Position numbers and translations under genes: made by a program. From contig DATIWI010000056.1 of the NCBI GenBank assembly GCA_035519475.1, forward strand, positions 1 through 64,000: 64,000 bases of DNA. Reading direction: 5' to 3'. Shown one piece after another: positions 59,294 through 64,000 of the stretch (its first letter is position 1; the number at the start of each line of letters is the position of its first letter). The DNA is from Fen-1467 sp035519475. Its GTDB lineage: Bacteria > Verrucomicrobiota > Verrucomicrobiia > Opitutales > Opitutaceae. The notes below the pieces were generated by a model. It saw only the letters and a program-made list of their open reading frames with translations, did not search any database and was not told the DNA's origin.

Positions 59294-59339
59294 CGATTGG
59301 GACTTCCTTGGAGCTTGGATCTTGGCGCTTGGCGCTTTT
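59294..59339. repeat. Right inverted word-repeat of the four-helix-bundle cassette
   Basis: Starts seven bases after the four-helix-bundle stop and reads GACTTCCTTGGAGCTTGGAT then CTTGGCGCTTGGCGC, ending before the yicC start. Its reverse complement aligns with the left flank (for example CCAAGATCCAAGCTCCAAGG against CCAAGACCCAGGTTCCAACG). Confidence 0.7.
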
Positions 59340-59345
59340 CTCCCC

Positions 59346-60218
59346 ATGAACAGCATGACCGGCTATGGGCGGGCCACGGCGCCGCTCGGCAACGACGTCC
59401 TCGCCGTGCAGGTGAGTTCGGTGAACCGAAAAACGCTCGATCTCACCGTGGTGCTTCCGCGCGGCTGGGAGAGCCTCGAACCGGAGGTGATGAGCGTGGT
59501 GCGGGCGGCGGTCGCCCGGGGAAAGGTGCACGTGGAGTTCGAACTCGCCGGCGGCGCGGCGCCCGAGACCGCGCTCTGGAGCGAGGAGCGGGTGGCGCAG
59601 GTGCTGGAGCGCCTCCGGAGCCTGGCGGCCCGGCAAGGGGTGCCGTTCGCGGCGACGACCGAGCTGCTGTGGCGGATCGCCAGCGCGGAGCGGCAGCCGG
59701 CGGCGCTTCCGGGGGTGGACGCGGCGCGGGCAACCGTGATGTCTGCCCTGCAGGAGGCCCTGCGGAGTTTCGTCGCCATGCGCGCCCACGAGGGCGCCGC
59801 GCTGCAGGCGGACCTCCGGCAGCGGCTGGCTGCGCTGGGGCGCCAGGTCGACGCGGTGGCCCTGCGCGCCCCGCTTGTGCCGGGGCTGTACCGGGACGCG
59901 CTGCTCAAGCGGCTCCGCGAGTCGGGATTGGAGCTCGATCCCGGCGATGAGCGCGTGCTCAAGGAAATCGCCCTGTTCGCCGACCGGTGCGATATCAGCG
60001 AGGAATTGACGCGGCTGCGAAGCCATCTTGACCAGATCACCCAGTTGCTCGGCGCGGAGGGCGAAATCGGCCGGAAGGCGGAATTCATCCTGCAGGAGAT
60101 CAGCCGCGAGAGCCACACCGTCGGCAGCAAGGCCAACGACCTGGAGATCGCCAAGGCGGTGATCGAGTTCAAGAACGAATTGGAGCGCGTCCGCGAGCAG
60201 ATCGCCAACGTCGAGTGA
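59346..60218 (+). CDS. yicC: YicC-family endoribonuclease
   Basis: Protein of 290 residues, typical YicC length. It starts MNSMTGYGRA, carries SSVNRKTLDLTVVLPR and the C-terminal EISRESHTVGSKANDLEIAKAV. YicC is an endoribonuclease reported to act on small RNAs in enterobacteria; the catalytic residues are not obvious here. The start ATG 59346 is canonical. Its stop overlaps the GTG of the next gene. Confidence 0.92.
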   Translation: MNSMTGYGRATAPLGNDVLAVQVSSVNRKTLDLTVVLPRGWESLEPEVMSVVRAAVARGKVHVEFELAGGAAPETALWSEERVAQVLERLRSLAARQGVPFAATTELLWRIASAERQPAALPGVDAARATVMSALQEALRSFVAMRAHEGAALQADLRQRLAALGRQVDAVALRAPLVPGLYRDALLKRLRESGLELDPGDERVLKEIALFADRCDISEELTRLRSHLDQITQLLGAEGEIGRKAEFILQEISRESHTVGSKANDLEIAKAVIEFKNELERVREQIANVE

Positions 60219-61033
60219 AGCCGGACGCGCGCATTTCCGTCGGCACGGTTTCCCTCTGGCATTTCCGGGCGGCCGGCGGCGTCTTTGCGGTGCTGGCGCT
60301 GGCCGAAGTGGCGGGGCAGGCGGTGCGGGGGGGTGCGGGGGCGGGCGCGTGGGGCTGGCTGCTGCTGCTGGCCGCCGCGGCCTGGCTGGTCGGCCTGGTC
60401 TGGCGCGAGCGCGTCGGCGTATTCCGGGCGTGGCTGTGCCTGACCTGGGTGGTGCTGATGAGCCTGGGCGTCATGATGCTGGCGGAACGCCGCGGATTCC
60501 TCTTCGGACGCATCGAGTTCACCGGCCGGGAGGCGCTGAACGCCGGCGGCGTGCCGTTGAGCGTTCCCCTGCTGTGGTGGCTGGTGGTGGGCGGAGGCTA
60601 CCTCGTCGTCGAGGGCCTGTGGGGCGAATGGCGCGTCGGGCTGTCCGCCTTCACCGCGCTGGTCACGGTGCTGATGGCGCTGATGATTCTCCCGTTTGTG
60701 GGACGGCTGCGCGACTACTGGCGCTGGCCCGCCACGGCCCCCGGCGGCGGCTACTTTGGCGTGCCGTGGATGGCGCTGGCGGCGTGGTTCTCGCTCGCCC
60801 TCGGCCTGGCGCTCGGGCTCGTGATCGTTGGCGACAATTGGAGTTCGGCCGAGGCCCGCACACGCCGGCAGGCATGGACGCCAGCCGCCGTGCTGCTGAC
60901 GTTGACCTTGATCTGCCTGGGCGCGCACCTCGTCGCCGGATTGTGGCTGGCGGCGGCGTGCGCCGCGGCCAACGCAGTGCTCTTCGGAGCCGTGGTGGTG
61001 TGGTACCTGCGGGACCGCCGCGCCGCGGCGTAG
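60215..61033 (+). CDS. Carotenoid-biosynthesis-like (CruF/DUF422) membrane protein
   Basis: Polytopic protein of 272 residues with about seven hydrophobic helices. The signature GGVPLSVPLLWWLVVGGGY, then LPFVGRLRDYWRW and GYFGVPWMALAAWF resembles the DUF422/CruF family of carotenoid 1',2'-hydratases and related proteins. No other carotenoid gene is in the window. GTG 60215 overlaps the yicC stop (GTGA), implying coupled translation; the pairing is odd. Confidence 0.55.
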   Translation: MKPDARISVGTVSLWHFRAAGGVFAVLALAEVAGQAVRGGAGAGAWGWLLLLAAAAWLVGLVWRERVGVFRAWLCLTWVVLMSLGVMMLAERRGFLFGRIEFTGREALNAGGVPLSVPLLWWLVVGGGYLVVEGLWGEWRVGLSAFTALVTVLMALMILPFVGRLRDYWRWPATAPGGGYFGVPWMALAAWFSLALGLALGLVIVGDNWSSAEARTRRQAWTPAAVLLTLTLICLGAHLVAGLWLAAACAAANAVLFGAVVVWYLRDRRAAA

Positions 61034-61100
61034 CCGGCTCCGCTGACAGCTTAATCCGCCTCGACGCGGAGGCTTGCGGGACGGGCGGGGCCGCGAACGT

Positions 61101-61526
61101 TCACTTGGCTTGGATACTGCGCCTCTCCATCAAGCCCAAGCCATCCGCAAGGATAGCCTTTTGTTGGTCGGTCAAGGGGTGACCGTCCAGCGCCGCGCGG
61201 ATGGCATTCCGGAATTCGAGGGAGTCCGACGGGCCGGCGACGGCAGCGGTCATTTCCGCCGGGCGGCTCGCCGCGGGCTTCGATGTTTCAATGGTGAATC
61301 CTTTCCACACGGTCACGGCAATGATGGCGCTCCCGAAGAGCGCGAAAAATGTTCCCGGCGCTGCGGCCTTCAGCAGCAGCGACCGGTCGCCCCAATTGGC
61401 TTTCAACTCGCCGGCCTTCTCGAAGACACCCAGTCGAAAAAGGCGGTAGCCCATCGCGATGGACCCAAACCCGCACAGGAGAACCGCCAGCCGGTAGGCG
61501 AGCAAGGCAACGATGTCGCTGTTCAT
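61101..61526 (-). CDS. Small membrane protein of unknown function
   Basis: Protein of 141 residues with two hydrophobic helices (IVALLAYRLAVLLCGFGSIAMGY and AAAPGTFFALFGSAIIAVTV). A soluble C-terminal tail follows (SLEFRNAIRAALDGHPLTDQQKAIL). Start ATG 61526 (MNSDIVALLAYR) was preferred over M62 at 61577 and over the 219-residue open frame, whose first 60 residues are arginine/proline-rich. Confidence 0.6.
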   Translation of the reverse strand: MNSDIVALLAYRLAVLLCGFGSIAMGYRLFRLGVFEKAGELKANWGDRSLLLKAAAPGTFFALFGSAIIAVTVWKGFTIETSKPAASRPAEMTAAVAGPSDSLEFRNAIRAALDGHPLTDQQKAILADGLGLMERRSIQAK

Positions 61527-61933
61527 GCGCGCGAGGAATGTGGGCAAAAAGGGTAAAGCCTCAAGCGGCTGAACCATTTGGCGGACGCCGGCCGGCGCCG
61601 TCCCGAGGCGCGGGAAACGTCCCGATGCTCGGAGAGCCGGGCCCGCCCAGGGCCCAAAACCTGGCGGGCCAGTCGCTGATCTGCGCGGAACGGTGACGCC
61701 GCGCCTCGGTCGCTCCCGAGCACCCGCGGGTCGAGGCGAAACCCCGTGCAGCCATGTCAACTATTAGTTGACATGTCTGCCGGCGGAGCGGCGGGCGTCA
61801 ACGCCCGGCTCGCAGGACCGGTGGCCGGCAGCAGGGACGCGCGAGCAGGAGGCAGGCGCCGTCGCTGGGCCCGGGGGCGACGGGGCCGCGCAAGAGGCTG
61901 GCGCGGGGCCGGCACCTCCCCGCTCACCCGGGT
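61527..61933. other. 407-bp gap without a gene; holds a dispersed palindrome
   Basis: No supported coding frame. The only structure is the palindrome at 61753-61775. Confidence 0.5.
61753..61775. repeat. Dispersed palindrome, copy 4 (perfect)
   Basis: Perfect 11-bp arms around one central T with the core TGTCAACTATTAGTTGACA. Same family as the copies at 10104, 10302 and 28449. Confidence 0.85.
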
Positions 61934-62581
61934 TTATTGGCGGAATTGCAGGCTGAAGCTCGCTTTCTCGAAATCCCCCAGAGGATCCCCTGTCACGGCG
62001 GCGCTTGCCGAATAGTGCAGCTGGTAATCTCCGCGCGTCAGCGGCACGGCTCCCTGATAGGTCCAGCTGCCGGGGCCGCCGGCCACCAGATCCTGGACGC
62101 CGAGGATTTGTGCGCCTCCCGCGCGGGAAAGGGAGAAACCGGGCGCCGCGGGAAAGGCCCCATGTCCCCGGGCGGCCGTGTGCGTGAGATCGAGCTGGCA
62201 GCGGCGTGCGACCCGTAACCGAAATTTCACGTCGAAAGTGGAAACGGCCGACGCGTTCGCGCCGGCGACCGGCGGTCCGACGTTCGAACCGGAGTCGGCC
62301 GTGGCCCGGCCGGTCACCGAAATCGCCGAAGCTCCCAGCGCGGACTTCAACGCGGCTTGACTTTTCACACTGAAGGTCAGTGGCAACGTCGCGCCCGGGA
62401 CTGGCTGGTTCACGGTCCAGTTCGCGCCGCCGTCCACGCTCTGATCGAGCCCCACGGGTGCCGGCTGGGTCGGCGACGGAACCGGACTGGATAGGGATTG
62501 GGCATAGTTGACACCAGGATTGGCCGAGTCGCCCGCATGACCCTTCGCCGTGATATTGCTGTTGTCGGAGAGGATGATCAT
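61934..62581 (-). CDS. Hypothetical protein, extracellular-domain-like, no signal peptide
   Basis: Protein of 215 residues with composition and strands of a secreted beta-sandwich (PLTFSVKSQAALKSALGAS, VSTFDVKFRLRVARRCQLDL, GSWTYQGAVPLTRGDYQLHY). No signal peptide is at its N terminus (MIILSDNSNITAKG). Its ATG overlaps the TGA of a 52-codon frame upstream that does contain a hydrophobic segment, which could be the lost signal peptide or a separate small gene. Function unknown. Confidence 0.55.
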   Translation of the reverse strand: MIILSDNSNITAKGHAGDSANPGVNYAQSLSSPVPSPTQPAPVGLDQSVDGGANWTVNQPVPGATLPLTFSVKSQAALKSALGASAISVTGRATADSGSNVGPPVAGANASAVSTFDVKFRLRVARRCQLDLTHTAARGHGAFPAAPGFSLSRAGGAQILGVQDLVAGGPGSWTYQGAVPLTRGDYQLHYSASAAVTGDPLGDFEKASFSLQFRQ

Positions 62582-62736
62582 GCCCGCAGTCTGGCCGGGC
62601 CGCTAGCAAAAGCGAGAAGTTTTGGCAATTCGGCCGCCAGGCACGCAACGAACGCAGCCGCCACGGCGAGATTCTGGCAACGCCTGCGGCTTTCGCGACT
62701 GCCCAAGTCGACTTCCTCGGTCGGAGCCGCCGGCAT
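62578..62736 (-). CDS. Possible 52-aa small membrane or signal-like ORF
   Basis: Starts three bases after the GNAT stop (TGA-CTG-ATG) and ends by ATGA overlap with the 215-residue gene. It contains RRRCQNLAVAAAFVACLAAE, an Arg-rich then hydrophobic stretch like a signal peptide or membrane anchor. Tight packing on both sides argues for a real frame; its short length and Ala-rich composition argue against. A frameshift joining it to the 215-residue gene is an alternative. Confidence 0.35.
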   Translation of the reverse strand: MPAAPTEEVDLGSRESRRRCQNLAVAAAFVACLAAELPKLLAFASGPARLRA

Positions 62737-62739
62737 CAG

Positions 62740-63189
62740 TCAGGCCTTCTTGGCAAAGCAGCGGCTGATGGGACTGCCGACATAGCCGAGAAACGGCGGG
62801 ATCGGGAAATAACCCTCGGCTTCATACAGCGCGATGGCCTCGGTGCTGTCGCAACCGGTCTCCAGGACAATCGAACGAAAGCGGCGCCGGCGCGCTTCGT
62901 CCTCGAGGTGACGCAGGATCTGCCGGGCGACACCGCGGCGCCGCGCCCCCGCGCGCACAAACATGCGCTTGATCTCGGCGCACCCGGCTCCGACCGGCCG
63001 GAACGCCCCGCAGCCGACCGCCCGGCCGCCGTCCCGGGCGACCACGAAGTAACCGCCGACCTTCTCGAATTCGGCCACATCGATCCCATTAATCGGCAGC
63101 CCCGGATAAAGCGCGGCAATCTCTCCGTCCAGTTCGCGGATCAATTCGCGGGCTTCCGCGGTCCCCGGACTCACGGCGGCAATCGTCAT
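62740..63189 (-). CDS. GNAT-family N-acetyltransferase
   Basis: Protein of 149 residues with the acetyl-CoA motif A segment EIKRMFVRAGARRRGVARQIL (the R/Q-x-x-G-x-G/A-like loop) and strand-helix parts VVARDGGRAVGCGAF and IVLETGCDSTEAIALYE. The substrate is not known. It is followed by the 52-aa and 215-aa frames on the same strand. Confidence 0.88.
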   Translation of the reverse strand: MTIAAVSPGTAEARELIRELDGEIAALYPGLPINGIDVAEFEKVGGYFVVARDGGRAVGCGAFRPVGAGCAEIKRMFVRAGARRRGVARQILRHLEDEARRRRFRSIVLETGCDSTEAIALYEAEGYFPIPPFLGYVGSPISRCFAKKA

Positions 63190-63283
63190 GCGTTCACCCC
63201 GGCGTTCCGGGCCGGTGTCGGCTCACGACCGGAGCGCCTTCTTGCCAGCACCGGGTGTGCCAAGGGCAACCGCGGATCGCGCC

Positions 63284-63967
63284 TCATCCCAATCGTTTCA
63301 TTTCCCGTTCGTAGCACTCCGGACAGACCCCGTGCGTCGGCAGCGTGCCGGAAATATCCCGGACATATTCCTCCACCTCAACCCATACGCCTGACTTCTC
63401 GCGGACCTTTTTGCAGTAGCTGCAGATCGGGTAGATCTTGCTCAAGTCTTCCAGCAATCGTTCCTGCCGGTCGATCAACTCCTTGTCGAAGATGATGCGC
63501 AGGGACAGTTCGAGCATCCTCGTGACCTGATGGAGCAGTTTGATATGCAGGTCATTGTGGGGGTTCGCCCGGTTGTCCAGGAAACACACGGTTCCGAATT
63601 CGCCGCCATCGGGTCGCTGGATGGGCAGGCCGACGTAGGAGATCATCTTGAACCCGACCACCGCGGCATTGTCCTTCCAGTCCGGATCCAGGAGCGCATT
63701 CGGTATGAGATTCAGCTTCCTGCTCTTCAGCGTGCGCTCGCAGTACCATCCGGAATCCGGATAATGCGTCGTATATCCCGCCGTATAGGGGTTACCTTTC
63801 GTTCCGCTGGAAAGGAGGATTTCGATCTGATTGCCGTCAACGCGCGTGATCAGTCCGGCCGGGACACCGAAGATTGCGGCCGTCGAGTCGATGAGATTTT
63901 GCCACTCTTTCAAGACGTCTTCAGTCAGCTTCTCCCGGGTGAATGGATTGGACTTCAGCTCTTCCAT
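63284..63967 (-). CDS. GAF-domain protein with C-terminal Cys motif
   Basis: Protein of 227 residues. A GAF domain (~20-165; VPAGLITRVDGNQIEIL, SYVGLPIQRPDGGEFGTVCFLD) is followed by a helix and the tail ICSYCKKVREKSGVWVEVEEY and HGVCPECYERE, a short cysteine-bearing module common at the ends of bacterial signalling proteins. ATG 63967 is used; a TTG two codons upstream is also possible, and the frame lies complete within the window. Its codon use is clearly less GC-rich than neighbours, suggesting transfer. Confidence 0.82.
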   Translation of the reverse strand: MEELKSNPFTREKLTEDVLKEWQNLIDSTAAIFGVPAGLITRVDGNQIEILLSSGTKGNPYTAGYTTHYPDSGWYCERTLKSRKLNLIPNALLDPDWKDNAAVVGFKMISYVGLPIQRPDGGEFGTVCFLDNRANPHNDLHIKLLHQVTRMLELSLRIIFDKELIDRQERLLEDLSKIYPICSYCKKVREKSGVWVEVEEYVRDISGTLPTHGVCPECYEREMKRLG

Positions 63968-64000
63968 TTTCAACGCCTCTTGTTGCTCGGCACAAAGGAC

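Overview
The window is about 64 kb of GC-rich, densely coded bacterial chromosome with no rRNA, tRNA, CRISPR array or recognisable transposase. Gene content points to Verrucomicrobiota, probably an Opitutaceae-like bacterium: a TMTC-like membrane protein with C-terminal TPRs, a fused AmrB-AmrA protein, a GAF-bearing PilB/GspE ATPase, OpcA beside G6PDH, and many short word-like intergenic repeats. This placement is inference; no marker RNA is present.

Layout. 1-9.9 kb: end of a membrane protein, threonine dehydrogenase, Ogt, a dGTPase and a YbaK-type deacylase, then a minus-strand AmmeMemoRadiSam neighbourhood (amrS, amrB-amrA fusion, DUF434-type PIN-like protein, PEBP/YbhB protein, adenosine-specific kinase) and an OsmC protein. 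9.9-14.9 kb: a repeat-rich accessory stretch with a duplicated ~165 bp unit carrying palindromes, small hypothetical genes, a lower-GC patch with a gene remnant, and an HD-domain gene between inverted word-repeats. 15-21.5 kb: serA, plsY, hom, lysC and thrC, i.e. serine plus the aspartate-to-threonine branch. 21.6-28.4 kb: a zinc-metalloprotease-like protein, secreted proteins and the TMTC-like TPR protein. 28.4-35.3 kb: an Ile-codon-rich leader peptide and rho-independent terminator directly before citramalate synthase (cimA), then cardiolipin synthase, a GlcD-like flavoprotein, and glnB with gdhA. 35.5-45.4 kb: smc, a small exported protein, the PilB/GspE ATPase, yraN, and zwf with opcA. 45.6-52.2 kb: a large membrane protein, a membrane-embedded spermidine-synthase-like protein, tyrS and a peroxiredoxin. 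52.3-61 kb: aconitase, a STAS/PP2C pair, trpB, a four-helix-bundle gene between inverted word-repeats, yicC and a carotenoid-biosynthesis-like membrane protein. 61-64 kb: small hypothetical genes, a GNAT acetyltransferase and a GAF protein.

How the genes work together. Most are housekeeping: amino-acid biosynthesis (serine, threonine, isoleucine via citramalate, tryptophan), nitrogen assimilation (PII with GDH), the oxidative pentose phosphate entry step (zwf with opcA), the TCA cycle (acnA) and chromosome segregation (smc). The most notable non-coding finding is the apparent transcription attenuator in front of cimA. Next are a dispersed perfect palindrome with core TGTCAACTAWTAGTTGACA, present four times at three loci, and genes bracketed by inverted word-like repeats.
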